Below are positions 25,728-38,018 of a stretch of DNA of 64,000 bases, piece by piece (position 1 is the first letter of the stretch; each line of letters opens with the position of its first letter). Under the pieces are notes generated by a model. It had not been told where the DNA came from, made no database searches, and was given only the letters and a program-made list of their open reading frames with translations. Source of the DNA: Phaeovulum veldkampii DSM 11550 (lineage in GTDB: Bacteria; Pseudomonadota; Alphaproteobacteria; Rhodobacterales; Rhodobacteraceae); assembly GCF_003034995.1 (NCBI RefSeq), contig NZ_PZKF01000012.1, positions 1-64,000 on the forward strand, read 5' to 3'. A program made the translations under genes and the position numbers.

Positions 25728-26683
25728 GCATTTCTGTTTTGGGCGCGGGTGCCTTTGGCACGGCACTGGCTGTCAGCCTTGCGCAGAATGGGCCGGTGAC
25801 GCTGTGGGCGCGTGACCCGGCGCAGGCGGCGCAGATGGCCGAAGCCCGGATGAACGCGCGCCGCCTGCCGGGGGTGCGCCTGCCAGACACCGTGACGGTG
25901 ACCGCCGATCTGGATGCGGCCATGGCCGATGTGGTGCTGCTTGCCATTCCGATGCAGCAAACGGCGGCGTTTCTGGCCCAGAACACCGGGCGCCTTGCGG
26001 GCAAAGCGCTGGTCGCCTGTTCCAAGGGAATTGATCTCGCCACCGGCCAGGGGCCGACGGCGCTGATTGCCACCACCTGCCCCGGCGCCATTCCGGCGGT
26101 TTTGACCGGCCCCAGCTTTGCCGCCGACATCGCCCGCGGCCTGCCCACCGCGCTGACGCTTGCCTGCGCCGACGCGGCGGCGGGCACCGCCCTGCAACAC
26201 GCCCTGTCAACCCCCACGCTGCGACTTTACCGCACCACCGACACCACCGGCGCAGAGCTGGGCGGCGCGCTGAAAAACGTGATCGCCATTGCCGCGGGAG
26301 TGGTAATCGGCGCCGGGCTGGGCGATTCTGCCCGTGCCGCGCTGATGACCCGCGGCTTTGCCGAGATGACGCGCCTTGCCACTGCCTTCGGCGCCCACCC
26401 CGATACGCTGATGGGTCTGTCGGGCTTTGGCGATCTGGTGCTGACCTGCACCTCGGCGCAATCGCGCAACTTCCGCTTTGGTCAGGCGCTGGGTGCTGCG
26501 GGAAGCTTTGATGCAGAAGCAACCATCGAAGGCGTGGCCACCGCACGCGCCGCCACCGCCCTTGCCGCGCGCCACGGTATCGACATGCCGGTGACGCAGA
26601 TGGTCGCCGCCCTTGTCGCGGGTGCAATCACCGTGGAAAATGCCGTTCAGGCGCTGTTGTCGCGCCCGCTGAAACAGGAGTGA
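25724..26683 (+). CDS. gpsA: Glycerol-3-phosphate dehydrogenase [NAD(P)+]
   Basis: Reduces dihydroxyacetone phosphate to sn-glycerol 3-phosphate for phospholipid synthesis. The 319-residue cytosolic protein opens with the Rossmann motif [14 protein letters not shown]. It also contains KGIDLATG, the [15 protein letters not shown] segment and the catalytic [28 protein letters not shown] region. ATGA overlap with tsaD shows translational coupling. Confidence 0.95.
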   Translation: MSISVLGAGAFGTALAVSLAQNGPVTLWARDPAQAAQMAEARMNARRLPGVRLPDTVTVTADLDAAMADVVLLAIPMQQTAAFLAQNTGRLAGKALVACSKGIDLATGQGPTALIATTCPGAIPAVLTGPSFAADIARGLPTALTLACADAAAGTALQHALSTPTLRLYRTTDTTGAELGGALKNVIAIAAGVVIGAGLGDSARAALMTRGFAEMTRLATAFGAHPDTLMGLSGFGDLVLTCTSAQSRNFRFGQALGAAGSFDAEATIEGVATARAATALAARHGIDMPVTQMVAALVAGAITVENAVQALLSRPLKQE

Positions 26684-26685
26684 TC

Positions 26686-26955
26686 ATGCTTTACGCCATC
26701 ATCTGCCGCGACAAGCCGGGGCACCTACAGGTGCGGCTGGAGACCCGCGCCGCCCATCTGGCCTATATCGAACAAACCGGCATCGTGAAGATGGCCGGCC
26801 CGTTCCTTGAGCAAGGGCAGATGTGCGGATCGCTGGTGGTGGTCGAGGCCGACAGCCTGAAGGCCGCGCAAGACTGGGCCGCGGGCGACCCCTATGCCGC
26901 TGCCGGCCTGTTCGAAAGCGTCAGCGTGACCGAATGGAAAAAGGTGATCGGCTGA
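26686..26955 (+). CDS. YciI family protein
   Basis: The 89-residue protein has the dimeric ferredoxin-like YciI fold pattern: YAIICRDKPGHL..R...R..HL.Y and the conserved WAAGDPYAAAGLFESVSVTEW end. The family has suspected enzymatic activity (a His-Asp pair), but the substrate is unknown. I choose ATG 26686, six bases after AGGAG, over the in-frame GTG 26680 that lies within the same site. It overlaps the EVE-domain gene (TGATG). Confidence 0.88.
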   Translation: MLYAIICRDKPGHLQVRLETRAAHLAYIEQTGIVKMAGPFLEQGQMCGSLVVVEADSLKAAQDWAAGDPYAAAGLFESVSVTEWKKVIG

Positions 26956-27374
26956 TGGCCTACTGGCTGTTCAAATCGGAACCCGACGTCTGGGGCTGGG
27001 ATCATCAGGTCGCAAAAGGCGATGCTGGCGAAGAATGGCACGGCGTGCGCAACTACCTTGCCCGCAACAACATGCGCGCCATGAAGATCGGCGATCTGGG
27101 GTTTTTCTACCATTCCAACATCGGCAAGGAGATCGTCGGCATTGTCGAGATTTGCGCCGAAAGCCACCCCGACAGCACCACCGATGACCCGCGCTGGGAT
27201 TGCGTCGATATCCGCGCGGTGCGGCCCCTGATGCGCCCTGTGACGCTGGCCGAGGTGAAGGCCGATCCCCGCCTGCAAGAAATGGCCTTGGTCAAATCCA
27301 TGCGGCTGTCGGTGCAGCCGGTGACTGCGGAGGAATGGCGCATTGTATGCGGTCTGGGCGGGGTAGACCCCTGA
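26955..27374 (+). CDS. EVE (PUA-like) domain protein
   Basis: A 139-residue single-domain protein beginning MAYWLFKSEPDVWGW, the signature start of EVE/thymocyte nuclear protein 1 relatives. WHGVRNYLARNNMRAMKIGDLGFFYHSN and the later VALVKSMRLSVQP-like region follow. EVE domains bind modified bases in DNA or RNA; the target here is unknown. It is last in the coupled tsaD-gpsA-yciI-EVE series, an arrangement common in Rhodobacterales. Confidence 0.9.
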   Translation: MAYWLFKSEPDVWGWDHQVAKGDAGEEWHGVRNYLARNNMRAMKIGDLGFFYHSNIGKEIVGIVEICAESHPDSTTDDPRWDCVDIRAVRPLMRPVTLAEVKADPRLQEMALVKSMRLSVQPVTAEEWRIVCGLGGVDP

Positions 27375-27549
27375 ACTGCCCGCAAATCGATATCAAGAAA
27401 ACATGTTTGAATTCATGCCATTGTCGTATCTTTACTCCAAGCGTTACCGGCTGGCCGACGCGCCGCCGCGGCGAGGGGGCCATTGAACCCCGCAGACCCC
27501 GGCCCATCTATTCAAAAGGCCGGGCGCACCGGCAGCAGGGAAGAGAAAC

Positions 27550-28266
27550 ATGACCGAAACGCATCACATCACCTTGGCCTTCGACCGCGATCTGGAAAAG
27601 GTTCAGGCTCTGGTCGTCAAGATGGGCGGCATGGTAGAGGCCGCCATCCTTGACGCCGCTCTGGCGCTGGAGAGCCGCGACGAGGATCTGGCCGAACAGG
27701 TCCGCCTGCGCGACAAGGCCATCGACGCGCTGGAAGAGCAGATCAACACCGAAGCCGCGCGCCTGATCGCGCTGCGCGCGCCCACCGCCAGCGACCTGCG
27801 CATGACGCTGAGCGTGATGAAGATTGCCGCCAGCCTTGAGCGCGTGGGCGACTATGCCAAGAACATGGCCAAGCGCAGCCATGTGCTGGCGCATATGGCG
27901 CCCATCGCGGGCTCGGGCGGGGCGATCCGCCGGATGGCGCGCGCGGTCGAGGCGATGCTGAAGGACGCGCTGGACGCCTACATCAACCGCGACGCCCAAC
28001 TTGCCGCCGATGTGCGCGCCCGCGATCTGGAGGTTGACCAGATGTATAACGCGCTGTTCCGCGAGTTTCTGACCTACATGCTGGAAGACCCGCGCAACAT
28101 CACCGCCTGCATGCACCTGCATTTCATCGCCAAGAACGTCGAACGCATGGGCGACCACGCCACCTCGATCGCCGAGCAGGTGATCTATCTGGTCACCGGC
28201 GAAATGCCCGAGGATGACCGCCCCAAAACCGACAGCGTCGCCCGTCTGAACGAAGAAGAAGACTGA
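27550..28266 (+). CDS. phoU: Phosphate signalling regulator PhoU
   Basis: Represses the Pho response when phosphate is plentiful by linking the Pst transporter to the PhoR/PhoB pair. The 238-residue protein has two three-helix bundles, each with the metal-binding E/D-x3-D style motif (LRMTLSVMKIAASLERVGDYAKNMA and HLHFIAKNVERMGDHATSIAEQV). A 175-bp gap precedes it, so it has its own promoter. It is unusual that it stands alone, 26 kb from pstS and without phoB or pstB beside it. Confidence 0.95.
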   Translation: MTETHHITLAFDRDLEKVQALVVKMGGMVEAAILDAALALESRDEDLAEQVRLRDKAIDALEEQINTEAARLIALRAPTASDLRMTLSVMKIAASLERVGDYAKNMAKRSHVLAHMAPIAGSGGAIRRMARAVEAMLKDALDAYINRDAQLAADVRARDLEVDQMYNALFREFLTYMLEDPRNITACMHLHFIAKNVERMGDHATSIAEQVIYLVTGEMPEDDRPKTDSVARLNEEED

Positions 28267-28965
28267 TCACTCCGGCGCGGCGATGGCCAGCCGCACCGGA
28301 TCAAGCCCGTCGATCTTGCCTTCGATCACATCACCGGGGCATACCGGGCCCACGCCCGCCGGAGTGCCGGTAAAGATCAGATCGCCGGGGCCAAGGTGAT
28401 AGAGCGTTGAGAGGTGACAGATCAGTTCTTCGACGCTCCAGACCATATCTCCCAGATGCGCCTCTTGCCGAACCGCACCGTTCACCCACAGGCAAATCCG
28501 CTGTGGGCCAACGGAGCCGACGTCGGCGGCGGGCGTGATCGGGGCGACGATGGCCGAATGCTCGAAATCCTTGCCGGTGTCCCAGGGGCGGCGCTTGTCC
28601 TTGGCGGCGGCCTGAAGATCGCGCCGGGTCATGTCAAGCCCCGCCGCATAGCCAAAGATCGCCGCGCGCACCTGATCGGGGGTAGCGCGGAACAGGGCCG
28701 CGCCCAGCGCCACGACCAGTTCCATCTCGTGATGATAATCCGCCGTTCCCGGCGGATAGGGAACCGTCGCTCCGGTCGCAGTCAATGCAAGGGCCGATTT
28801 GGTGAAATAGAACGGAGCAGAGCGGTCCACCTCGCCGCCCATCTCGCGGGCATGTTCGGCATAGTTGCGCCCGACGCAAAAAATGCGGTGCACAGGGTAA
28901 AGCGCCTCTATCCCCTGCACGGGAATCGCCCGCACCGGGGCAGGACCGAAAACAAAGTCGCTCAT
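28267..28965 (-). CDS. Fumarylacetoacetate hydrolase (FAH) family protein
   Basis: The 232-residue protein belongs to the FAH superfamily of metal-dependent hydrolases/decarboxylases. Visible motifs are IFCVGRNYAEHAREMG, the metal-ligand YHHEMELVVALG (E-x-E), the GLDMTRRDLQAAAK loop, KDFEHSAIVAPI and GDLIFTGTPAGVGPV. Its substrate cannot be told from sequence; relatives act on acylpyruvates or oxaloacetate. ATG 28965 overlaps the ribokinase stop (ATGA). It is convergent with phoU with no gap between the stop codons. Confidence 0.9.
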   Translation of the reverse strand: MSDFVFGPAPVRAIPVQGIEALYPVHRIFCVGRNYAEHAREMGGEVDRSAPFYFTKSALALTATGATVPYPPGTADYHHEMELVVALGAALFRATPDQVRAAIFGYAAGLDMTRRDLQAAAKDKRRPWDTGKDFEHSAIVAPITPAADVGSVGPQRICLWVNGAVRQEAHLGDMVWSVEELICHLSTLYHLGPGDLIFTGTPAGVGPVCPGDVIEGKIDGLDPVRLAIAAPE

Positions 28966-29843
28966 GCGCGTTGCTCCAGAAACGCCTCTACCTCGGCACG
29001 GGCAGGGATCGCCTCGGCGGCCCCTGCCCGCGTCACTTTCAGCGCCGCCGCCCCGGCGGCCAGCCGCAGCGCGGCAGCGGGGCCGAAGCCCTGATCCCGC
29101 GCAGCGGCAAAATATCCGGCAAAGGTGTCGCCCGCACCGGTGGTATCGACCGGGCTCACCGCAAAAGCCGGCTGGTAGATCACCCGCCCCGCGCCAAGAT
29201 CGTGCCAATCGGCGCCCTCAGCCCCGTGCGTGACCAGAACCTCGGCCACTGGCAAATCGCTCAGCTCGCAGCCCAGCGCCGCCGTCAGTTGCCCGGCCTC
29301 AACCGCATTCAGCGCCAGCGTGGTGACATGCGGCAGCACGGCCCGCACCGCCGCCAACTCAAACGGCGCCGCTGAATAGACAACCCGCAGCCCCCGGATT
29401 GCCGCAGCCTCGGCCGTCTCGGCCTGCGCCGATGTTTCGTTCTGCAGCAGCAGCGTATCGCCCGGCACAGCTGCATCCAGCGCGGCAACCGCCGCCTGTG
29501 GCGCAATCGCCCGGTTGGCGCCGGGGTGTATCACGATGGCGTTTTCGCTCGCCGCATCCAGCAAGATGATGGCGTGCCCGGTTGCCGTTTGCATCCGCGC
29601 CACCGCCGCGCAATCAACCCCCAGCGCTACCAGCCGCGCCAGCACCTGCCCCCCGTCGGGGCCAATGGCCCCGATCAGGCGCACCCGCGCCCCGGCACGC
29701 GCTGCGGCCACCGACTGGTTCGCCCCCTTGCCGCCCAGCCCCGTCGAATAGTCCAGCGCGGCCAGCGTTTCTCCCGGCTGCGGCAGATGGGGCAGCCGAT
29801 AGACATGGTCGATATTGATCGACCCCAAGGTCCAGATCGTCAC
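28962..29843 (-). CDS. rbsK: Ribokinase (PfkB family sugar kinase)
   Basis: Phosphorylates ribose or a related sugar/nucleoside. The 293-residue protein starts at GTG 29843 (AAGGGGG seven bases upstream). It shows TLGSINIDHVYRLP, GGKGANQSVAAARAGA and the C-terminal anion-hole motif DTTGAGDTFAGYF, with the catalytic Asp in GAGD. The symbol follows the best-matching subfamily; other PfkB substrates are possible. There is no ribose transporter beside it. It is coupled to the FAH-family gene. Confidence 0.85.
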   Translation of the reverse strand: MTIWTLGSINIDHVYRLPHLPQPGETLAALDYSTGLGGKGANQSVAAARAGARVRLIGAIGPDGGQVLARLVALGVDCAAVARMQTATGHAIILLDAASENAIVIHPGANRAIAPQAAVAALDAAVPGDTLLLQNETSAQAETAEAAAIRGLRVVYSAAPFELAAVRAVLPHVTTLALNAVEAGQLTAALGCELSDLPVAEVLVTHGAEGADWHDLGAGRVIYQPAFAVSPVDTTGAGDTFAGYFAAARDQGFGPAAALRLAAGAAALKVTRAGAAEAIPARAEVEAFLEQRA

Positions 29844-29886
29844 GGCCAAGCCCCCTTCATCTTGGTTCAAATATCCTCGGGGGGGC

Positions 29887-29909
29887 GCGGGGGGCAGACG
29901 GCCCCCCGC
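29887..29909 (-). terminator. Hairpin downstream of malic enzyme gene
   Basis: A 9-bp GC-rich stem (GCGGGGGGC / GCCCCCCGC) with a 5-nt loop lies 7 bp past the maeB stop. On the minus strand it is followed by CCCCGAGGATATTTGAACC, a stretch I recall as recurrent next to genes in Rhodobacteraceae genomes. Termination here would give the ribokinase pair a separate promoter, but the space is very short. Confidence 0.5.
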
Positions 29910-29916
29910 TCTACCC

Positions 29917-32184
<2,268 letters not shown>

Positions 32185-32304
32185 TGGGGCGGGTTCCTCC
32201 TGCAAGCCCTGCCCTCTTAGCGCCACCGCGCCTGCGCCTCAATGGATTTGCCGCTTTTCGGGCCAGTGGCGGTTTTGTAGGGTCATCCGAAAAGGGGGAA
32301 AAGG

Positions 32305-34959
32305 GTGTCCGAGCCGACTGTCACGCCGATGATGGCGCAATATCTGGCGATCAGGGAAGCGAACCCCGGCGCGCTGCTGTTCTACCGGATGGGCGATTTC
32401 TACGAAATGTTCTTTGACGACGCCGTGGCGGCGGCGGCGGCGTTGGACATTGCACTGACCAAACGGGGCCAGCATCTGGGGCAAGACATCCCCATGTGCG
32501 GCGTGCCGGTTCATGCCGCCGAGGGCTATTTGCTGACACTGATCCGCAAGGGCTTTCGCGTGGCGATTGCCGAACAGATGGAAGACCCGGCCGAGGCCAA
32601 GAAGCGCGGGGCAAAATCGGTGGTGGCGCGCGATGTGGTGCGGCTGGTCACCCCCGGCACACTGACCGAGGAAAGCCTGCTGGAGGCGCGTCGGCACAAT
32701 TTTCTGGCGGCCTGGGCCGAGGTGCGCGACGAGGGCGCGCTGGCCTGGGTGGATATTTCCACCGGCGAGTTTCGGGTGATGCCCTGCTCTCTGGTGCGGC
32801 TGGGGCCGGAACTGGCGCGCCTCGCCCCGCGCGAGGTGTTGGTCAGCGAGGCGCGAGAGGCCGATTGTGCCCCGCTGGTGGCCGAGGCGCGGGCCGCTCT
32901 GACACCGCTGAGCCGCGCGAGCTTTGACAGTCAGGGGGGCGAACGGCGGCTGTGTGCGGCGTTTGCTGTAGGCTCGCTTGAGGCGTTCGGCGCCTTTGGC
33001 CGCGCCGAATTGTCAGCGATGGGCGCAATTGCCGATTATCTGGACCTGACACAGCGCGGCAAGCTGCCACTGTTGCGCGCGCCGCTGCGCGAAAGCCCCG
33101 GCGGCACGATGCAGATCGACGCGGCTACGCGCCGAAACCTGGAGCTGACGCAGGCGTTGTCTGGCGGGCGCGACGGCTCGCTTCTGGTGGCCATCGACCG
33201 CACGGTGACGGCGCCTGGCGCCCGGCTTTTGGAGCGGCGGATTTCGGCGCCCTCGCGCGATCTGGGCGAAATCCGCGCGCGCCATGCCGCCGTGCGGTTT
33301 CTGCTGGGCGAACCCCGGCTGGCCGAAGACCTGCGCGCCGATCTGCGGCGCGTGCCCGATATGGACCGCGCGCTCAGTCGCCTTGCGCTGGACCGGGGCG
33401 GCCCGCGCGACATGGCGGCCATTCGCAACGGGCTGGAACAGGCGGGGCGCATCGCGGCGCGGCTGACCGCATCCGAGGCGCCGCACCTGCTGACCGATGC
33501 CGCCACCGCGCTGGTCGGGCATGATGCGCTGGTGGCGCTGCTGGATGCCGCGCTGGTGGCAGAACCGCCGCTGCTGGCGCGCGATGGCGGCTTTGTCGCG
33601 CCGGGCCATGATGCGGGGCTGGATGAAACCCGCCGCCTGCGCGACGAGGGGCGCGGGGTGATTGCCGGAATGCAGGCTGAATACATTGCGCAGACCGGCA
33701 TCAATAGCCTGAAGATCAAGCACAACAACGTGCTGGGCTATTTCATCGAAACCACCGTAACCCATGCCGACCGGATGCTGGCCCCGCCGCTGAGCGAAAC
33801 CTTCATCCACCGCCAGACCACGGCGGGGCAAGTTCGGTTCACCACGCTGCCGCTGAGCGCGCTGGAAACCCGCATCCTGAATGCGGGCGCCCATGCGCTG
33901 GAAATCGAAAAGCGAATTTACGACAGCCTGCGCGGCGCGATTCTGGATCAGGCCGGGCCGATTGGCGCGGCGGCACGGGCGCTGGCCGAAATTGACCTGA
34001 CTGCCGCCTTTGCCGATCTGGCCGCCGCCGAGGATTGGGTGGAGCCGGTGATTGATGACAGCCGCGCTTTCGAGATCGAGGGCGGGCGGCATCCCGTGGT
34101 GGAATTGGCCCTGAAACGCACGGGCGAACCGTTCATTGCCAACGATTGTGCGCTGTCAGACGGCGAGACACCGGCCATCTGGCTGCTGACCGGGCCGAAC
34201 ATGGCGGGCAAATCAACCTTCCTGCGGCAGAATGCAATCATCGCGCTGCTGGCGCAGGCGGGTGCCTTTGTGCCCGCACGCTCGGCGCATATAGGGCTGG
34301 TCAGCCAGTTGTTCAGCCGGGTGGGCGCCGCCGACGATCTGGCGCGGGGGCGATCCACTTTCATGGTCGAGATGGTTGAAACGGCGGCGATCCTCAATCA
34401 GGCCGACGACCGCGCACTGGTCATTCTGGATGAGATCGGGCGCGGCACAGCGACCTATGACGGGCTGTCGATCGCCTGGGCGGTGCTGGAACATCTGCAC
34501 GCCACAAATCGGTGCCGGGCGCTGTTTGCCACGCATTACCACGAAATGACGGCACTGGGCGCCAAACTGAGCGGCGTTGAAAACGCCACCGTTTCGGTAA
34601 AGGAATGGGACGGCGAGGTTATCTTTCTGCACGAGGTCAGGAAGGGCGCGGCGGACCGATCCTATGGTGTTCAGGTGGCGCGGCTGGCGGGGCTGCCGCA
34701 ATCGGTGGTGGACCGGGCGCGGCTGGTGCTGGAGGCACTGGAATCGGGCGAACGCGAAGGCGCGGCGCGCAAACAGGCGATGATCGACGACCTGCCCCTG
34801 TTCCGCGCAGCACCCGCGCCACGGCCCGCCCCGACCCCGGCCGGGGCGTCGCCGCTGGAGAACAGGCTGAAGGCCCTGCACCCCGACGAAATGACCCCGC
34901 GCGAGGCGCTTGCGGCGCTTTACGAATTGAAGGGGATGGTGGGCAATGGTGCGCCGTAA
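32305..34959 (+). CDS. mutS: DNA mismatch repair protein MutS
   Basis: Recognises mismatches and, with MutL, triggers repair. The 884-residue protein has the mismatch-binding F-x-E motif ([15 protein letters not shown], near residue 27-41), connector and lever/clamp regions, and an ATPase domain with Walker [11 protein letters not shown] near 631. [24 protein letters not shown] and a FATHYHEM motif follow. The start is GTG with an AAAAGG site. It is divergent from maeB; its stop lies inside a terminator hairpin. Confidence 0.96.
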   Translation: MSEPTVTPMMAQYLAIREANPGALLFYRMGDFYEMFFDDAVAAAAALDIALTKRGQHLGQDIPMCGVPVHAAEGYLLTLIRKGFRVAIAEQMEDPAEAKKRGAKSVVARDVVRLVTPGTLTEESLLEARRHNFLAAWAEVRDEGALAWVDISTGEFRVMPCSLVRLGPELARLAPREVLVSEAREADCAPLVAEARAALTPLSRASFDSQGGERRLCAAFAVGSLEAFGAFGRAELSAMGAIADYLDLTQRGKLPLLRAPLRESPGGTMQIDAATRRNLELTQALSGGRDGSLLVAIDRTVTAPGARLLERRISAPSRDLGEIRARHAAVRFLLGEPRLAEDLRADLRRVPDMDRALSRLALDRGGPRDMAAIRNGLEQAGRIAARLTASEAPHLLTDAATALVGHDALVALLDAALVAEPPLLARDGGFVAPGHDAGLDETRRLRDEGRGVIAGMQAEYIAQTGINSLKIKHNNVLGYFIETTVTHADRMLAPPLSETFIHRQTTAGQVRFTTLPLSALETRILNAGAHALEIEKRIYDSLRGAILDQAGPIGAAARALAEIDLTAAFADLAAAEDWVEPVIDDSRAFEIEGGRHPVVELALKRTGEPFIANDCALSDGETPAIWLLTGPNMAGKSTFLRQNAIIALLAQAGAFVPARSAHIGLVSQLFSRVGAADDLARGRSTFMVEMVETAAILNQADDRALVILDEIGRGTATYDGLSIAWAVLEHLHATNRCRALFATHYHEMTALGAKLSGVENATVSVKEWDGEVIFLHEVRKGAADRSYGVQVARLAGLPQSVVDRARLVLEALESGEREGAARKQAMIDDLPLFRAAPAPRPAPTPAGASPLENRLKALHPDEMTPREALAALYELKGMVGNGAP

Positions 34960-34968
34960 AGGCGCACC
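34948..34968. terminator. Hairpin overlapping the mutS stop codon
   Basis: GGTGCGCC and GGCGCACC form an 8-bp perfect stem around GTAAA, which contains the mutS TAA. It sits between the convergent mutS and grpE genes and could terminate either; no long T-run follows. Confidence 0.55.
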
Positions 34969-34979
34969 CTACGGCTGCC

Positions 34980-35519
34980 TTATGACTTGGGGCTGGAGGA
35001 CACGCCCACCTGAGCTGGCCGCAAAAGCCGGTCGTGAATCAGGAAACCCTCGGTCATCACCTGTATGATGTCACCCGCCCTGGTGCCGGGCAGCGGCGCC
35101 TCGAACATGGCCTGATGCTGTTGCGGGTCGAAGGCGTCGCCCACCTGCGGCATGATCGGGGTGATACCATGCTTGCCAAAGACATTGACCAGTTCGCGCA
35201 GGGTCAGTTCGACCCCCTCGATCAGGGCCGCCGCTGCGGCACGCTGTTCCTCGCCCGCGGCATCCAGCGCGCGACGCAGCGCGTCATAGACCGGCAGCAT
35301 GTCACGCGCGAGCCGGGTGCCGCCGTATTGTTCGGCCTCGCGCCGCTCTCGCTCGCCGCGCTTGCGGATGTTTTCGGCATCGGCCAGCGCGCGCATGAAC
35401 CGGTCCTTCAGCTCGTCCCGTTCGGCGCGCAGCGCCTCCAGCTCGCCAAAGGCCTCATCGAAGTTTTCTTCGATCTGTGCCTGATCTTCGGCAATCTCGT
35501 CTTTCTTCATATCGCTCAT
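34980..35519 (-). CDS. grpE: Nucleotide exchange factor GrpE
   Basis: Releases ADP from DnaK in the chaperone cycle. The 179-residue protein has an acidic N-terminus, a long coiled-coil (about 15-75: LRAERDELKDRFMRALADAENIRKRGERE) and the C-terminal beta domain (GDAFDPQQHQAMF, GDIIQVMTEGFLIHDRLLRPAQVGVS). It is five bp downstream of hrcA in a two-gene heat-shock unit. Confidence 0.96.
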   Translation of the reverse strand: MSDMKKDEIAEDQAQIEENFDEAFGELEALRAERDELKDRFMRALADAENIRKRGERERREAEQYGGTRLARDMLPVYDALRRALDAAGEEQRAAAAALIEGVELTLRELVNVFGKHGITPIMPQVGDAFDPQQHQAMFEAPLPGTRAGDIIQVMTEGFLIHDRLLRPAQVGVSSSPKS

Positions 35520-35524
35520 GCGTC

Positions 35525-36586
35525 TTACCCCTTGCCCCGACCGGACAGCATCCGCCCGACCAGCTGCGCTGTATAGTCCACGATCGGCACGATGCGACCG
35601 TAATTGAGCCGCGTCGGCCCGATCACGCCCACCGCGCCGATGATCTTCCGATCCGCGTTCATATAGGGAGAGACCACCAGAGAGGAACCCGAAAGTGAAA
35701 AAAGCTTGTTCTCCGACCCGATGAAAATGCGCACACCATCGCCCTGCTCGGTCAGTTCGAGAAATTCGGCAATGTCGCGTTTGCGTTCGAGATCGTCGAA
35801 AAGTGTACGAATCCTGTCCAGATCGGCCTCGGAGCCGATCAGGTTCGACCGGCCCCGCACGATCAGACGCTCATGCCGCTCGCCCGCATCTTGCCACAGG
35901 GCGAGGCCGCTTTCGACCAGATCGCGAGCGAGCGTGTCCAGTTCCTGCCGCCGCGCGGCAATTTCGTGGCCGATCTGTGCCCGCAGTTCCGACAGCGTCC
36001 GCCCCTCGGCAAGCGCGTTGAGAAAATTGCCCGCCTCGCGCATCGACGAGGGGGTTTGCCCCAAGGGCGGGGTGAACAGGCGATTTTCGACCTGTCCATC
36101 GGCAAAGACCAGCACCACCAGCGCCCGGTCCTGGGCAAGGCTGACAAATTCGATGTGGCGGATCGGCGCTTCGTGCTTGGGCGTCAGCACAAGACTGGCG
36201 CCGCGGGTGACACCCGACAAAACCGCCCCGACACGGTCAAGAAGCGTGTCAACATCCGGCTCGTTCACGCCCATCGTGGCATCGATCTTTTCACGGTCGG
36301 CGGTGGCGACCTCGCCCACCTCCATCAAGCCATCGACGAACATCCGCAGCCCCAGTTGCGTGGGCACCCGACCGGCCGAGATATGCGGGCTGTCCAGCAG
36401 GCCCATGTATTCAAGATCCTGCATCACGTTTCGGATCGTGGCGGCGCTGACCTTTTCGCTGAGAGTGCGGGTAAGCGTGCGCGAACCTACCGGATCGCCG
36501 GTATCAAGATACCCTTCAACCACCCGGCGAAACACCTCGCGGGAGCGGTCGTTCAGATCGGAAAGAAGTTTTGGCGTGTCGGTCAT
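35525..36586 (-). CDS. hrcA: Heat-inducible transcription repressor HrcA
   Basis: Represses chaperone genes by binding CIRCE elements (TTAGCACTC-N9-GAGTGCTAA), with GroEL as its folding partner. The 353-residue protein has an N-terminal winged helix (residues about 5-85: GDPVGSRTLT, VSAATIRNVMQDLEYMGLL, SPHISAGRVPT), then the GAF-like and dimerisation domains ending in RLNYGRIVPIVDYTAQLVG. I found no CIRCE element in its own 112-bp upstream region, so its regulated targets (such as groESL) lie elsewhere. It is divergent from rph. Confidence 0.95.
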   Translation of the reverse strand: MTDTPKLLSDLNDRSREVFRRVVEGYLDTGDPVGSRTLTRTLSEKVSAATIRNVMQDLEYMGLLDSPHISAGRVPTQLGLRMFVDGLMEVGEVATADREKIDATMGVNEPDVDTLLDRVGAVLSGVTRGASLVLTPKHEAPIRHIEFVSLAQDRALVVLVFADGQVENRLFTPPLGQTPSSMREAGNFLNALAEGRTLSELRAQIGHEIAARRQELDTLARDLVESGLALWQDAGERHERLIVRGRSNLIGSEADLDRIRTLFDDLERKRDIAEFLELTEQGDGVRIFIGSENKLFSLSGSSLVVSPYMNADRKIIGAVGVIGPTRLNYGRIVPIVDYTAQLVGRMLSGRGKG

Positions 36587-36698
36587 CTGTTCCTTCGGCC
36601 CCGACCGGAGTTAAAGGCCGCGCGGGGCTGGCGTCAATCGGGGTTGCATCAGGCGTCGGGGCAACTGTAATTGGCCCATCATCGAGAAAGGACACCCC

Positions 36699-37409
36699 AT
36701 GCGCCCCTCTGGCCGGAATCTAAGCGAGATGCGCCCGATTTCAATTGAGACCGGGATCACGAAACATGCCGAGGGCTCGTGCCTGATCCGGATGGGGGAT
36801 ACCCATGTGCTGTGCACCGCCACGATCGAAGACCGCGCTCCGCCGTTTCTGAAGGGCACCGGACTGGGCTGGGTCACTGCAGAATACGGAATGCTGCCGC
36901 GGGCCACAAACAGCCGCAACCGGCGCGAGGCGGCGGCGGGCAAGCAATCTGGCCGGACACAGGAAATCCAGCGCCTGATCGGGCGCGCGCTGCGGGCGGG
37001 CGTGGACCGCGTGGCACTGGGCGAGCGGCAGATCGTGGTCGATTGCGACGTGATCCAGGCCGATGGCGGCACCCGCTGCGCCTCGATCACCGGCGGCTGG
37101 GTTGCGCTGCGGCTGGCCGTGAACAAGCTGATGAAAGCCGGGCTGGTAACCTCTGACCCACTGGTAGACCATGTTGCGGCGGTTTCCTGCGGCATCTATG
37201 CGGGCCAGCCGGTGCTGGATCTTGACTACGCCGAAGACAGCGAGGCGGGCACCGACGGCAACTTCATCCTGACCGGGCGCGGTCGTCTGGTCGAAGTGCA
37301 GATGTCGGCAGAGGGCGCAACCTTTTCGCGCGACGAGATGGGCAAGCTGCTGGATCTGGCCGAAGCCGGGATCGTCACCCTGGTGGCGGCACAGAAGGCG
37401 GCGGTGTGA
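36699..37409 (+). CDS. rph: Ribonuclease PH
   Basis: Phosphorolytic 3'-5' exonuclease trimming tRNA precursors. The 236-residue protein matches along its full length: [53 protein letters not shown] and [16 protein letters not shown], with RNase PH phosphate-binding arginines in the last. AAAGGA precedes the ATG. It is divergent from hrcA and coupled (TGATG) to rdgB, as in many alphaproteobacteria. Confidence 0.97.
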   Translation: MRPSGRNLSEMRPISIETGITKHAEGSCLIRMGDTHVLCTATIEDRAPPFLKGTGLGWVTAEYGMLPRATNSRNRREAAAGKQSGRTQEIQRLIGRALRAGVDRVALGERQIVVDCDVIQADGGTRCASITGGWVALRLAVNKLMKAGLVTSDPLVDHVAAVSCGIYAGQPVLDLDYAEDSEAGTDGNFILTGRGRLVEVQMSAEGATFSRDEMGKLLDLAEAGIVTLVAAQKAAV

Positions 37410-38017
37410 TGCGGCGGTTCACCGGCGACCGGCTGCTTGTGGCAACCCACAACGCCGGCAAGCTGGAGGAAATGGCGGCTTTGCTGGCGCCCTTTGGCAT
37501 CGCCTGCGTGGGGGCAGCCGAGATGAGGCTGCCCGAACCCGCCGAGACGGAAACCACCTTTATCGGCAATGCCCGCATCAAGGCCCACGCGGCCGCAAAG
37601 GCCACCGGCCTGCCCGCGCTTGCCGATGACAGCGGCATCGAGGTTGAAGCGCTGGGTGGCGCGCCGGGCGTATACACCGCCGACTGGGCCGAAACGCCGC
37701 AAGGGCGCGATTTCGTCATGGCGATGACGCGAACCTGGGCCGAGCTGGAGGCGATCAACGCCCCCCTGCCCCGACGCGCGCGGTTTCGATCAACCCTTGT
37801 TCTGGCTTGGCCCGATGGGCATGACGAGGTATTCGAGGGAAAGGTCGAGGGGCAGGTCATCTGGCCGATGCGCGGCGCACAGGGGCACGGCTATGACCCG
37901 ATGTTCCAGCCCGAGGGGTTCGACATTACCTTCGCCCAGATGGAACCGGCCCAAAAGAACGTGATCAGCCATCGCGCGGATGCCTTCCGCAAGCTGATGG
38001 CCTGTTTCGGGGGCTGA
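37409..38017 (+). CDS. rdgB: XTP/dITP diphosphatase
   Basis: Removes non-canonical purine nucleotides (dITP, XTP) from the pool. The 202-residue protein has LLVATHNAGKLEEM, the catalytic LADDSGIEVEALGGAPGVYTADWAE region and HGYDPMFQPEGFDITFAQM, followed by NVISHRADAFRKL. ATG 37409 overlaps the rph stop; the GTG one codon earlier is less likely. Confidence 0.95.
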   Translation: MRRFTGDRLLVATHNAGKLEEMAALLAPFGIACVGAAEMRLPEPAETETTFIGNARIKAHAAAKATGLPALADDSGIEVEALGGAPGVYTADWAETPQGRDFVMAMTRTWAELEAINAPLPRRARFRSTLVLAWPDGHDEVFEGKVEGQVIWPMRGAQGHGYDPMFQPEGFDITFAQMEPAQKNVISHRADAFRKLMACFGG

Positions 38018-38018
38018 C

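Noticed and set aside
36587-36698. CIRCE element for HrcA autoregulation
   Set aside because: No TTAGCACTC/GAGTGCTAA inverted repeat is present in the hrcA-rph gap.
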